Shown: piece by piece, positions 1 through 8,288 of the stretch
Numbering within the stretch: the first letter of the stretch is position 1
Layout: each line of letters begins with the position of its first letter
Source: Minisyncoccota bacterium
GTDB lineage: Bacteria; Patescibacteriota; Minisyncoccia; Minisyncoccales; Minisyncoccaceae
Assembly (NCBI GenBank): GCA_028689175.1
Contig: JAQTWS010000001.1
Coordinates: 1-19,077, forward strand
Length of the DNA stretch: 19,077 bases
Direction of reading: 5' to 3'
Made by a program: the position numbers and the translations under genes
The notes under the pieces: generated by a model
The model's input: only the letters and a program-made list of their open reading frames with translations
What the model was told of the DNA's origin: nothing
The model's database searches: none

Positions 1-10
1 TTAGTTTAAT

Positions 11-37
11 AACTTGTTATTGACAAGCTTTTATTTT
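11..37 (+). terminator. Weak terminator-like hairpin before adk
   Basis: The arms CTTGT (13-17) and ACAAG (23-27) form a perfect 5-bp stem with a 5-base loop, followed by a T-rich run (29-37). It may end the upstream transcription unit, which would probably be secY by family synteny, though that gene is not in the window. The stem is short, so this is only a candidate. The TTGACA inside it (20-25) resembles a -35 box, but no -10 box lies at the right distance before the adk start. Confidence 0.3.
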
Positions 38-38
38 T

Positions 39-638
39 ATGAATATTGATCAAAAAAATCCAATAGTTATTTGTGTTCTTGGTAAGGCTGGAGCTGGAAA
101 AGGAACACAAGTAAATCTTTTAAAAGAGAGGTTAGGTTTAAATTATATAGGTAGCGGGGAATTGCTTAGAAAAAGAAAGGAGATAAAGGATTTTACTGGT
201 AAAAAAATAGCCGATGTAATTGATAAAGGAAGATTAGTTCCTTCACCTGTAATTTTTGCTTTATGGATGGCAGAATTAGAAAAAATTAGAAATCTTGAAA
301 AAAATAATGGAATTTTAATCGATGGTTCTCCTAGAAAAATTCTAGAGGCTTATCTTATAGAAGAAGCCATTAATTGGTATGGTTGGTCGGATAATTTTAA
401 AATTATGATAATAGATATATCTGACGAAGAAGCTGTTGCAAGATTATTAAAAAGAGCTGAAATTGAAGGTAGGGCAGATGATACTGAGGAAGGTATTAGA
501 AAGAGATTAGGATGGTATAAAGATGAAGTTGAACCTGTTATAGAATTTTTTGAAAAAAAAGGGTCAGTTGTTAAAATTAACGGAGAGCAGTCAGCAGAAG
601 ATGTATATAACGAAATTATACAAAGATTAAAGTTATGA
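39..638 (+). CDS. adk: Adenylate kinase family nucleoside monophosphate kinase
   Basis: Cytoplasmic phosphotransferase expected to interconvert ATP + AMP and 2 ADP. The P-loop GKAGAGKGTQ is at residues 15-24. The NMP-binding DGSPR (95-99) corresponds to the family DGFPR, with Phe replaced by Ser. GRADDTEEGIRKRL (144-157) is the arginine-rich motif after the lid. The lid itself is short, with no zinc-binding cysteines, so at 199 residues the protein is smaller than the usual 215-220 residue bacterial long-lid form. The ATG at 39 has no Shine-Dalgarno motif and is followed directly by a good N-terminus. The stop overlaps the map start (ATGA), indicating translational coupling, and the adk-map order is the one usual downstream of secY. 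The short lid leaves open a CMP/UMP preference, but AMP is the most likely substrate. Confidence 0.9.
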   Translation: MNIDQKNPIVICVLGKAGAGKGTQVNLLKERLGLNYIGSGELLRKRKEIKDFTGKKIADVIDKGRLVPSPVIFALWMAELEKIRNLEKNNGILIDGSPRKILEAYLIEEAINWYGWSDNFKIMIIDISDEEAVARLLKRAEIEGRADDTEEGIRKRLGWYKDEVEPVIEFFEKKGSVVKINGEQSAEDVYNEIIQRLKL

Positions 639-1435
639 TCGTAATAAAAACAAAAGAAGAGATTGATGTAATGGCAATGGGTGGACGTGCTTTAAAAAAA
701 GCACTGGACGAGATTAGTTTAATGGTTAAGGTGGGAGTAAGGACTATAGATATAGAAAAGAGGGCAGAAAAGATAATCAAAGATTTGAATGGAAAACCTA
801 GCTTTAAAGGGAAAAATTCTTTCCCTTTTTCCATATGCGCATCAATAAATGAAGAAATAGTTCATGGACTTCCTAGCGGTAGAGAATTAAAAAATGGAGA
901 TATTTTTACAATAGATTTTGGTATATTTTTTAAATTAGAAAAATTTTTAGGAAATAATTTTGATAAGAAAAAATATCCTAATATTTTAAATGGATTTCAT
1001 ACAGACATGGCTAGGACTTTTGTGGTTGGGGAAACTGATTTAGAAACAAAAAGACTTTTAAATGTTACTCGTAAAATGCTTAAGATTGGCATTAATAAAG
1101 TAAGGCCAGGGATAACACTTGGAGATCTTGGAGAAACTATGCAAAGATATGCCGAAAAACAGGGCTTTGCTGTTATCAAAGGTTTATGTGGCCATGGAAT
1201 AGGAAAAGATCTACACGAAGCTCCAGATGTACTTAATTATGGAGAAAGACATAGAGGACTAAAGCTTATTCCTGGCATGGTATTTTGTATAGAACCGATG
1301 CTTTCAATGGGAGATGATGATATTAAATTATCTAAAAATGGTTTTACTTATATTACCAAAGATAATTCTATGTCTGCTCATTTTGAGGATATGGTGGCTG
1401 TGACAGAAAATGGTTCGAGAATTTTGACAAAATAA
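635..1435 (+). CDS. map: Methionine aminopeptidase, type I
   Basis: Metalloprotease removing the initiator Met from nascent proteins. The substrate His is H77 (in IVHGLPSG). All five metal ligands are present: D94 (IDFG), D124 (TDMARTF), H187 (GHGIG), E220 (EPML) and E251 (FEDMV). The protein has 266 residues, close to the family length. One oddity: D94 and D124 are 30 residues apart, while E. coli Map has 11 between the equivalent aspartates. The extra piece (about residues 98-120) is rich in Lys, Phe and Asn and would form a surface loop between two active-site strands. The start overlaps the adk stop by 4 bases. Family assignment is certain; the role of the insertion is unknown. Confidence 0.96.
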   Translation: MIVIKTKEEIDVMAMGGRALKKALDEISLMVKVGVRTIDIEKRAEKIIKDLNGKPSFKGKNSFPFSICASINEEIVHGLPSGRELKNGDIFTIDFGIFFKLEKFLGNNFDKKKYPNILNGFHTDMARTFVVGETDLETKRLLNVTRKMLKIGINKVRPGITLGDLGETMQRYAEKQGFAVIKGLCGHGIGKDLHEAPDVLNYGERHRGLKLIPGMVFCIEPMLSMGDDDIKLSKNGFTYITKDNSMSAHFEDMVAVTENGSRILTK

Positions 1436-1480
1436 AATTATATTTGCTACTTTTATAATTTTTTGCTAAACTATATTAGC

Positions 1481-1762
1481 ATGATTGACAAAACGAGTCC
1501 TTTAAAGGATGTAATTAGTGAACTTGCAACACTTAATGTTTACTTACCAGAAGAACTTGTCTTGATCTTAATTAACAGACCACAATCAATGTACGATCTT
1601 AGGGATATAGAAGATTTTAAAGGTTATAAAATTTTAGGAAATCCTAAAAAAGAAGATCAGATCGAATGGGTGAAAGTATCTATTCTTCAAAGCAAGGTTT
1701 TTGAAGTATTTCAATCGGCTCAAAAAAAAGCAGTGTGTATTCTTTGTTCTACCATTAGGTAG
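1481..1762 (+). CDS. Conserved-looking small protein of unknown function
   Basis: 93-residue soluble protein beginning MIDKTSPLKDVISEL. The frame also opens at a TTG (1463), but the ATG at 1481 is preferred: it gives a sensible polar N-terminus, and a TATATT box lies at 1472-1477 just upstream. No signal peptide, membrane helix or family motif is recognised. The N-terminal half looks helical (residues 8-32). The middle has a charged stretch around DLRDIEDFKG, and the C-terminus has a CxxC pair (CILC) four residues before the end of the protein. It lies 45 bases after map and 35 before the COG2426 gene, on the same strand. Clean codon use and position suggest a real gene; the function cannot be named. 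Confidence 0.6.
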   Translation: MIDKTSPLKDVISELATLNVYLPEELVLILINRPQSMYDLRDIEDFKGYKILGNPKKEDQIEWVKVSILQSKVFEVFQSAQKKAVCILCSTIR

Positions 1763-1779
1763 AATTTTTTTTTATTGCA

Positions 1780-1788
1780 TGATATAAT
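1780..1788 (+). promoter_or_regulatory. Extended -10 promoter before COG2426 gene
   Basis: TGATATAAT is a perfect extended -10 element (TGnTATAAT), placed 9 bases before the ATG at 1798. Transcription would start at about 1795, leaving a leader of only a few bases. No good -35 box is visible, which is tolerated with an extended -10. A T-run at 1765-1773 lies just upstream and may help end the preceding transcript. This is the best candidate for the promoter driving the 1798-9190 series. Confidence 0.6.
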
Positions 1789-1797
1789 ACTTTTGAT

Positions 1798-2259
1798 ATG
1801 AACGACTTATTACAAGTTTTTTTATTTGCAATGACACCGATATGTGAAATGACTGGGTCTATTCCAATGGGAATAGCTGCTTTTAAACTTCCCGCATGGC
1901 AAGTGTTTTTAGTTTCACTTTTAGGTAATTCATTGATTCCTATTTTTGTTTTAAATTTTTTAGAAATTATAACAGAATTTTTATCTAAACATTTTGCATT
2001 TTTTAAAAAAATTATTAATTGGCTTTTTGAAAGGACAAGAAAGCAATATACTAAAAATTTTGAGATTTATAAGAGTTTAGCGCTTTTTATGATTGCCGTG
2101 CTTCCTTTTCCATTCGCGGGAACATGGACAGCCTCCTTGTGTGCTTTTCTTTTTAACGTTCCTTTTAAAAGAGCTGTATTTTTAATTTTTGCTGGAAATA
2201 GTATAGCCGCCCTAGTGCTTACATTAGTAACTTTAGGTATAATTAATGTCCATATATGA
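1798..2259 (+). CDS. COG2426 / small multidrug export family membrane protein
   Basis: 153-residue integral membrane protein matching the COG2426 (Sm_multidrug_ex, PF06695) pattern. It has hydrophobic segments at about residues 5-28, 34-58, 90-115 and 122-150. GSIPMGIA (21-28) lies near the N-terminus. The C-terminal half carries the family signature: LPFPFAGTWTASL (101-113), then FNVPFKRA (118-125) and FAGNSIAALV. The proline/glycine pattern and the aromatic GTWT are typical. Despite the family name no transport activity is established for the group. The gene starts close behind an extended -10 box, and its stop overlaps the tpiA start by ATGA, so it is the first gene of a coupled series of metabolic genes. 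Family assignment is good; substrate and role are unknown. Confidence 0.82.
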   Translation: MNDLLQVFLFAMTPICEMTGSIPMGIAAFKLPAWQVFLVSLLGNSLIPIFVLNFLEIITEFLSKHFAFFKKIINWLFERTRKQYTKNFEIYKSLALFMIAVLPFPFAGTWTASLCAFLFNVPFKRAVFLIFAGNSIAALVLTLVTLGIINVHI

Positions 2260-2906
2260 AAAAAATTATTGTAGGAAATTTTAAAATGAATCCTTTGTCA
2301 AAGAAGAAAGCTGAAGAGCTTTTCAAAGTTTTTGACATTAAGACAAAACATTTAATTATTTTATGCCCTCCTTTTACTTATTTACAAAAAGGAAATAATT
2401 ACATTCTAGGCGCTCAGAATTGTTTTTATAAAAATGAGGGAGCTTATACCGGAGAAATATCTCCTAAGATGCTTAAAGATTTAGGATGTAAATATGTTAT
2501 TATAGGACACTCAGAGAGACGGGAAATATTTAAAGAAGATAATGAATGTATTAATTTAAAAATTAAAATTTGTTTAGAGAATAAATTAAAACCGATTTTA
2601 TGTATTGGTGAAAAATTAGGAGGAGATAGAAAACAAGTTTTAAGAGCACAGCTAAAAGGTATTAATAATAAAAATATAATTATTGCTTATGAGCCTGTGT
2701 GGGCTATTGGAACAGGAAAAGCTTGTGGATTAGAAGATATTTTAAGTAGTTATAACTTAATTAAAAAAATAGCAAAAGAAAATAAAGTTTTGTACGGAGG
2801 CAGTGTTAATAGTAGTAATGCAAAAGAAATCATTAACATAACTGATGGAGTTTTAGTCGGCGGGGCGTCTATTAATAAAAAAGAATTTTTAAAAATAATA
2901 AAATGA
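2256..2906 (+). CDS. tpiA: Triosephosphate isomerase, compact form
   Basis: Interconverts dihydroxyacetone phosphate and glyceraldehyde 3-phosphate. Catalytic residues are visible: N8 and K10 (GNFKMN), H85 (IIGHSERR) and E146 (AYEPVWAIGTG, which also holds the mobile loop 6). The phosphate-binding motifs YGGSV (180-184) and LVGGASI (200-206) are intact. At 216 residues it is about 35 shorter than the usual bacterial enzyme. Shortening is clearest between CIGE (116-119) and the catalytic Glu, and in the helix after loop 6. All catalytic parts are kept, so activity is expected. ATGA overlaps join it to the membrane gene before it and to the acetyl-CoA synthetase beta gene after it. Confidence 0.95.
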   Translation: MKKIIVGNFKMNPLSKKKAEELFKVFDIKTKHLIILCPPFTYLQKGNNYILGAQNCFYKNEGAYTGEISPKMLKDLGCKYVIIGHSERREIFKEDNECINLKIKICLENKLKPILCIGEKLGGDRKQVLRAQLKGINNKNIIIAYEPVWAIGTGKACGLEDILSSYNLIKKIAKENKVLYGGSVNSSNAKEIINITDGVLVGGASINKKEFLKIIK

Positions 2907-3532
2907 AACTATTAAGTTTTGAAAAAACAAAAGATTTGCTTAAAAAGCACAATATTAGCATAAAAGATACAGAAATTTTTAATCAAAAAAAGGATGCGAT
3001 TGACTACGCAAATAAAATTGGTTTCCCTGTAGTTTTAAAAGTTTATTCAGATAAAGTAATTCATAAGACAGAAGAAAATGCTGTTATTACTAATATTCAA
3101 AATGAAAATGAGTTAGAAAATAATTTTTTGCTTTTAGATAAAAAATTTAAAGATAAGGAAGGGGTTATAGTTCAAAAACAATTTAAAGGAAAGGAGATTG
3201 TTATTGGCTTAAGCTTTGATAAAACTTTTGGTCCTACTATTATGGTTGGTCTTGGAGGTATTTTTGTTGAGGTTTTGAATGATGTAAGTTTCAGAGTTTG
3301 TCCAATAACAAAAAAAGATGCATTAGAGATGCTAAAAGAACTAAAGGGTTACGATGCATTAATGAATTTTAGGGGAAGTAAAAAAGTTGACATAGATAAG
3401 ATTGTAGAATTATTATTAAGTCTTTCTCAGCTTATATTAAAAGAAGAGGACATATCTTCGGTTGACTTTAATCCAGTATTTATAAATGAAAAGGAAATTA
3501 GCATTGCTGATTTTAGAATAATTATAAAATAA
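2903..3532 (+). CDS. acdB: ADP-forming acetyl-CoA synthetase, beta subunit (ATP-grasp)
   Basis: Nucleotide-binding subunit of the enzyme converting acetyl-CoA + ADP + phosphate to acetate + ATP + CoA, giving ATP by substrate-level phosphorylation. The 209 residues fit the ATP-grasp_5 domain: GFPVVLKVYS (40-49) with the ATP-binding Lys K46, HKTE (54-57) with the conserved His of this subunit, GKEIVIG (96-102), the glycine-rich GPTIMVGLGGIFVEV (110-124) and DFNPV (188-192). The start overlaps the tpiA stop (ATGA), and the alpha subunit begins one base after its stop. In many bacteria and archaea the two subunits are fused; here they are separate, in beta-alpha order. A related acyl-CoA synthetase with a different acyl group cannot be excluded. 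Confidence 0.9.
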   Translation: MKLLSFEKTKDLLKKHNISIKDTEIFNQKKDAIDYANKIGFPVVLKVYSDKVIHKTEENAVITNIQNENELENNFLLLDKKFKDKEGVIVQKQFKGKEIVIGLSFDKTFGPTIMVGLGGIFVEVLNDVSFRVCPITKKDALEMLKELKGYDALMNFRGSKKVDIDKIVELLLSLSQLILKEEDISSVDFNPVFINEKEISIADFRIIIK

Positions 3533-3533
3533 A

Positions 3534-4865
3534 ATGCTTACACATATTTTTAATCCAAAAACAATTGCTTTAATAGGGGCCTCAAATAGGCCTAAAACAG
3601 TCGGTAGTGGAATTGCATTAAATTTACTTAAAAGTAAGGAAAAAATATTTTTTATCAATCCAAATAGAAAAAAGATATTTAATAAAAAAGCATATGCATC
3701 TATTCTAGACATAGAAGAAAAAATAGATTTAGCTATTATTGCAGTTCCGTCTAAAGTTGTGAATGCAGTGGTAAGAGAATGTGCGGCCAAAAAAGTAAAA
3801 GGAATAATTGTTATTTCAGCCGGTTTTTCTGAGATTGGTAATATTAAGGAAGAAGAAGAACTAAAAAAAATAGCAAAAGAAGCAAATATATCTTTAATAG
3901 GACCAAATTGTCTTGGTATTATAAACACTAAAGTCAATTTAAATGCTTCATTTGCGCCTTTTGTTCCTAAAAAAGGAAATATCGCCCTTTTATCTCAATC
4001 TGGTGCTATATTAGATTCTATAATTGATATTGCGAGGTATGAGAATTATGGATTTTCTAAAATAGTTTCTTTTGGAAATGAGGCTGGGTTAGATTTATCG
4101 GATTACCTCGATTATTTAGCAAATGATAAAGATACGGATGTTATAACAATGTATTTAGAGGGGATTAAAAATGGGAGAAAGTTTTTAAAAGTAGCCTCTA
4201 GAGTTTCTAAAATTAAACCTGTTATTGTTTTAAAATCTGGAAAAAGTAAACTTGGAAAAAGTGCAGCATTAACTCATACAGGATCACTTGCTGGAGATAG
4301 TAAGATTTATAGTTCAGTTTTTAAACAAGCGAATGTGATAGAGGTTGATTCAATTGAAGAGTTACTTGATTTATCAAAAGTTTTATCATGGAGTGATAGA
4401 TGTAAAAATGGCGTTGGAATTGTTAGTAATGGAGGTGGTTTTGGAGTACTTGCAGTAGATTATTTTGAGAATGAAAAAATTAAAATACCCAAATTAAAAA
4501 AAGAGGCATTAAATTTTTTAAATGATCCTCAATTTGATAAAGTAAAAATAAGAAATAATCCACTTGATGTTATGGGAGATGCATTGGCTAGTAGATATGA
4601 AATTGCAATTGAATCTTTATTAAAGCAAAACAATATTTATTGCATACTTGTAATCCAGGGACTTCAGATAATGACAGAACCAGAAAAAACTGCTAAAATA
4701 ATTGTAAAATTAAGAAATAAGTATAATAAACCAATTATAGTATCTTTTGTTGGAGGAGATTCTTTTAAGAAAGCAATTAGCATTGTTGAAAAAAATAGAA
4801 TACCTAATATAATAGAAATTAAGAGAGCAGTTAAAGTTATTGAACATTTAATCTATGAAAAATAA
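3534..4865 (+). CDS. acdA: ADP-forming acetyl-CoA synthetase, alpha subunit
   Basis: CoA-binding and phosphohistidine-carrying subunit, partner of the preceding gene. Domains run in the usual order. A Rossmann CoA-binding domain holds IALIGASNRPKTVG (11-24) and LIGPNCLGI (121-129). A succinyl-CoA-ligase-like domain holds LLSQSGA (152-158) and SFGNEAGLDLSDYL (179-192). It also holds the Glu of MYLEG (206-210) and the phosphorylated His in ALTHTGSLAGD (245-255, H248). A C-terminal ligase domain starts at about 290. The 443-residue length is normal for a stand-alone alpha subunit. It follows the beta gene after one base, and a 36-codon reading frame overlaps its 3' end. With PEP synthase downstream, the context is fermentation and gluconeogenesis from pyruvate. 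Confidence 0.92.
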   Translation: MLTHIFNPKTIALIGASNRPKTVGSGIALNLLKSKEKIFFINPNRKKIFNKKAYASILDIEEKIDLAIIAVPSKVVNAVVRECAAKKVKGIIVISAGFSEIGNIKEEEELKKIAKEANISLIGPNCLGIINTKVNLNASFAPFVPKKGNIALLSQSGAILDSIIDIARYENYGFSKIVSFGNEAGLDLSDYLDYLANDKDTDVITMYLEGIKNGRKFLKVASRVSKIKPVIVLKSGKSKLGKSAALTHTGSLAGDSKIYSSVFKQANVIEVDSIEELLDLSKVLSWSDRCKNGVGIVSNGGGFGVLAVDYFENEKIKIPKLKKEALNFLNDPQFDKVKIRNNPLDVMGDALASRYEIAIESLLKQNNIYCILVIQGLQIMTEPEKTAKIIVKLRNKYNKPIIVSFVGGDSFKKAISIVEKNRIPNIIEIKRAVKVIEHLIYEK

Positions 4866-4965
4866 AAAAGCATGTTTATCAATTTTTTGGCTTAATGTTA
4901 TATTCATTCTATTATTCCTTGGCATAGGTCTATATATTTTATATATTAATAATCCGTTTAAATAA
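4855..4965 (+). CDS. 36-residue single-pass membrane peptide (candidate)
   Basis: The frame starts with an ATG that overlaps the end of the acetyl-CoA synthetase alpha gene by 11 bases and ends 12 bases before ppsA. The product has a basic start (MKNKK), one strongly hydrophobic segment (about residues 10-31, including LNVIFILLFLGIGLYILYI) and a short polar end (NNPFK). That is the classic layout of a small bitopic membrane protein with positive residues inside. It fills the only gap in an otherwise tightly packed gene series. No family is recognised. AT-rich DNA can give hydrophobic frames by chance, so existence is probable rather than proven. Confidence 0.5.
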   Translation: MKNKKACLSIFWLNVIFILLFLGIGLYILYINNPFK

Positions 4966-4977
4966 AAACAATACAAC

Positions 4978-7365
4978 ATGAAAAAAGAAACAATTTTATG
5001 GTTTTCAGAATTAAGAAAAGATGATGTTAGTAGAGTGGGTGGCAAAAATGCTTCTCTTGGTGAAATGTATTCACTTTTAGGAACGAAAGGAATTAATATT
5101 CCTAATGGGTTTGCAACAACGGCAGAGGCGTATAGATATTTTATTAGTTATAATAAAATTGATAATAAATTAGAAAAACTTTTTAATAATTTAGATCTAA
5201 AAAAACTAGAAAATGTTCAAAAGGCTGGTAAGCTTGCTAGGAATTGGATTTCAAGAGGTAAGTTTCCAGAGGATCTAGAAAAAGATATTATTGAAGCCTA
5301 TGAAAAGCTAGAAAAGGAGTATGGTAAAAATACAGATGTTGCAGTTAGATCATCTGCAACAGCTGAAGACCTTCCCGATGCTTCATTTGCAGGACAACAC
5401 GAGTCCTTTTTAAATGTTTCAGGAGAGAAGCAAGTTTTAAGGGCTGTTAGAAATTGTTATGCTTCTTTGTTTACTGATAGAGCAATATCATATAGAAGAG
5501 AAAAAGGATTTAAACAGTTAGAGGTATATTTGTCAGCTTGTATTCAAAAAATGGTAAGATCTGATTTAGCTTCTTCGGGAGTGATGTTTACAATTGATAC
5601 TGAAACTGGTTTTGATAAAGTCCTTATTATAAATTCTGTTTGGGGTGTTGGTGAAATGATTGTGAAGGGAAGAATTACTCCTGATAAATTTTTTGTTTTT
5701 AAAACAGGATTAGCTGATGGATATAAATCCATTATCTCTAAAAGTTTAGGAAGAAAAAATAGAAAATATATTTATTCTAAAAATAGTGGTTTAAAAGAAG
5801 TTGCTGTAAATAAGCAAGACCAAAATATTTTATCTTTAACAGATGAGGAGGTTTTAACATTAGCAAAATGGGGATGTGTTATTGAAAAACACTATGGAAA
5901 TGCACAAGATATTGAGTGGGCAAAAGATGGAAAAACAGGACAACTATTTATTGTTCAATCAAGACCAGAAACTGTTCATTCTAATCAAGACGGGCATTTT
6001 TACACAGAATATGTTATTGATTCAAAAAAAGATCCTACACTTTATGGAATTGCAGTTGGAAATAAAATAGGCATTGGAAGAGTAAGGGTTATTTTAGATC
6101 CAAAAGAGATGAAGGATTTTAAAAAAGGAGAGGTTTTAATTACAAAGATGACTGACCCTGATTGGAATAGTATTATGACAATTGCTGGTGCTGTAATTAC
6201 AGACGAGGGAGGAAAAACATGTCATTCTGCGATTATTTCGAGAGAGCTTGGTATTCCATGTATTGTGGGAACAAAAGATGCTACTAAAACATTTAAAACA
6301 GGGGATATTGTTACAGTGGATTGCACACAAGGTCAAAGAGGTAGGATTTTTAAAGGAAAAATACCATATACTTCAAAAAAATATAACTTGGATAACATTC
6401 CTGATTTAGACACAGATATTTGTTTAAATATTGGAGCTCCTGATATAGCTTTTCAATATTCATACTTGCCAGTTGACGGAGTTGGTCTTGCGAGAGAGGA
6501 ATTTATTATAGCAAATAAAATAACAATTCATCCTTTGACTTTATGTTATTTTGAAAAAATAAGAAATAAATTATCTAAAGAAGAAAAAAATAAGATAAAA
6601 GAATTAACAGTTGGATATACGGATAAAAAGAAATTTTTTGTTGATAAGTTGGCTGAGGGTGTTGCTCAAATAGGAGCTGCATTTTATCCTAAAAAAGTAA
6701 TTGTAAGATTTTCTGATTTTAAAACAAATGAATATAAGAATTTGATTGGAGGAAGGCTTTTTGAAAGAGAGGAAGAAAATCCAATGATGGGATTTAGGGG
6801 GGCTTCTAGATATATTGATCCAGAATTTCAAAAAGCATTCAAGCTTGAATGTGAGGCAATTAAAAAAGCAAGAGATGAGTTTGGTCTTAAAAATATTTGC
6901 GTAATGGTACCATTTTGTAGGACAATTAAGGAAGGAAAGCAAGTTAGAGATCTAATTAAAAAGTTCGGATTAAACGACAAAAAAATGCCAGTTTATGTAA
7001 TGTGTGAAATTCCCTCAAACGTAATACTTGCAAATGAATTTTTAGATATATTTGACGGCTTTAGTATAGGTTCAAATGATTTAACTCAATTAGCGTTAGG
7101 ATTAGATAGAGACAATGGAGAATTAAGCTATATTGCAAATGAAAAAGATGAGGCAGTTTTAAAATTAATTGAACAAGCTATTTCTATTTGTAGAAAAAGA
7201 AAAAAATATTGTGGAATCTGCGGACAAGCTCCTTCTGACTATCCCGATTTTGCTGAATTTATTATGAAAAGAAAAATATCAGCCATATCTCTTAATCCAG
7301 ATTCAGTAATTAAGACAATTATTAAATTAGATAGTGTTAAACAAAAGAAAAAATTCCTATGGTAA
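4978..7365 (+). CDS. ppsA: Phosphoenolpyruvate synthase (pyruvate, water dikinase)
   Basis: Converts pyruvate + ATP + water to PEP + AMP + phosphate. The 795 residues show the three expected domains. The N-terminal ATP-binding domain has GGKNASLGEM (21-30), VAVRSSATAEDLPDASFAGQ (121-140) and IEWA. The swivelling phosphohistidine domain has GGKTCHSAIISRELGIPC with catalytic H416. The C-terminal PEP-binding barrel has GFRGASRYI (605-613), CEIPSN (676-681), GSNDLTQLALGLDRD (698-712) and the catalytic cysteine motif CGICGQAPSD (745-754). Length is normal for the family. The last 7 bases overlap the sugar kinase start. It lies after acetyl-CoA synthetase, so pyruvate can be sent to PEP or energy recovered from acetyl-CoA. 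ATP binding plus CGICGQAPSD supports PEP synthase rather than pyruvate phosphate dikinase. Confidence 0.95.
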   Translation: MKKETILWFSELRKDDVSRVGGKNASLGEMYSLLGTKGINIPNGFATTAEAYRYFISYNKIDNKLEKLFNNLDLKKLENVQKAGKLARNWISRGKFPEDLEKDIIEAYEKLEKEYGKNTDVAVRSSATAEDLPDASFAGQHESFLNVSGEKQVLRAVRNCYASLFTDRAISYRREKGFKQLEVYLSACIQKMVRSDLASSGVMFTIDTETGFDKVLIINSVWGVGEMIVKGRITPDKFFVFKTGLADGYKSIISKSLGRKNRKYIYSKNSGLKEVAVNKQDQNILSLTDEEVLTLAKWGCVIEKHYGNAQDIEWAKDGKTGQLFIVQSRPETVHSNQDGHFYTEYVIDSKKDPTLYGIAVGNKIGIGRVRVILDPKEMKDFKKGEVLITKMTDPDWNSIMTIAGAVITDEGGKTCHSAIISRELGIPCIVGTKDATKTFKTGDIVTVDCTQGQRGRIFKGKIPYTSKKYNLDNIPDLDTDICLNIGAPDIAFQYSYLPVDGVGLAREEFIIANKITIHPLTLCYFEKIRNKLSKEEKNKIKELTVGYTDKKKFFVDKLAEGVAQIGAAFYPKKVIVRFSDFKTNEYKNLIGGRLFEREEENPMMGFRGASRYIDPEFQKAFKLECEAIKKARDEFGLKNICVMVPFCRTIKEGKQVRDLIKKFGLNDKKMPVYVMCEIPSNVILANEFLDIFDGFSIGSNDLTQLALGLDRDNGELSYIANEKDEAVLKLIEQAISICRKRKKYCGICGQAPSDYPDFAEFIMKRKISAISLNPDSVIKTIIKLDSVKQKKKFLW

Positions 7366-8288
7366 ATAGATACGATATTATAACTTTTGGATCAGCGACT
7401 TGGGATATATATATATCCCCTTCTCAAATAAATGTCATTTCTTCAAATGATTTCATATCAGGTAAAGCCATAGCTTTTAACTTAGGTTCTAAAATTAATT
7501 TGAAGCAAACTCAGTTTAATATTGGTGGGGGCGGAATTAATTCCGCTTTCACTTTCAAAAGACAGGGTTTTAAAGTTGCTTATTTAGGATGTGTTGGAGA
7601 TGACAGTTTGGGAAATGAAATCATATTTAAGTTAAAAAAGAATAAAATAGATACTAGATTAATTCAAAAAACAGAAAAGGCTTCGACAAACTGTTCTATG
7701 ATTTTTAATATAAAGGGGCAAGATAGAACAATCATGGTTTACAGGGGAGCTTCGGAGTATTTATCAAATACTAAATTTAAAAAAGCTAAATGGTATTATT
7801 TAGCGCCACTTTCAGGAAGACTTGCAAAATTAACTCAAGATATTGTTAATTATGCGAGCGATAATAATATCAGGATTGCTTTTAATCCTGGTAACAGTCA
7901 ATTGAATCTTCCCAAAAAGACATTACAGAAAATGATTGATAAAACAGATGTTTTGATTTTAAATCAAGAAGAGGCTTCTATTTTAACAAATAATGCTTAC
8001 AGAAAAGAAGAGGAAATAATAAAAGATTTAAAAAAAATGCATAGAGGAATAACCATAATAACGAAGGGTGAGAAAGGTGTGACCGTAATAGATAACGACA
8101 ATAAGGTTTATAATAAAAAAGCAAAAACTATAAAGGCAACTGATAAAACAGGAGCAGGTGATGCTTTTGGTTCAGGATTTGTTTCAGGATTAATTAAGCA
8201 TGGTGATATTCTTAAAGCTATTGATTTAGGTTTGAAAAATTCAGCAAGTTGTATTAAAAAACAAGGCTCAACAAACGGACTTTTATGA
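7359..8288 (+). CDS. PfkB-family carbohydrate/nucleoside kinase
   Basis: 309-residue ribokinase-fold kinase that transfers phosphate from ATP to a sugar or nucleoside hydroxyl. The N-terminal signature is IGGGGINSAFTFKRQGFKVAYLG (55-77, split as GGGGINSAF and GFKVAYLGCVGDD). The C-terminal signature ATDKTGAGDAFGSGFVSGL (260-278) contains the anion hole and the catalytic base D268. ITKGEKGV (234-241) is the strand before the ATP site. The substrate cannot be read from sequence: ribokinase, adenosine kinase and fructokinase-like enzymes all share these motifs. The start overlaps ppsA by 7 bases and the stop overlaps the prepilin start (ATGA), an odd coupling of a metabolic gene with a surface-fibre gene. 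Confidence 0.88.
   Translation: MVNRYDIITFGSATWDIYISPSQINVISSNDFISGKAIAFNLGSKINLKQTQFNIGGGGINSAFTFKRQGFKVAYLGCVGDDSLGNEIIFKLKKNKIDTRLIQKTEKASTNCSMIFNIKGQDRTIMVYRGASEYLSNTKFKKAKWYYLAPLSGRLAKLTQDIVNYASDNNIRIAFNPGNSQLNLPKKTLQKMIDKTDVLILNQEEASILTNNAYRKEEEIIKDLKKMHRGITIITKGEKGVTVIDNDNKVYNKKAKTIKATDKTGAGDAFGSGFVSGLIKHGDILKAIDLGLKNSASCIKKQGSTNGLL

Noticed and set aside
1424..1459. TTGACA (1424) and TATAAT (1454) as a promoter for the unknown gene
   Set aside because: The spacer is 24 bases, too long for a sigma-70 type promoter.
1463..1480. TTG start six codons upstream for the 93-residue unknown protein
   Set aside because: The ATG at 1481 is available, and the upstream codons lie over a likely -10 box (1472-1477).
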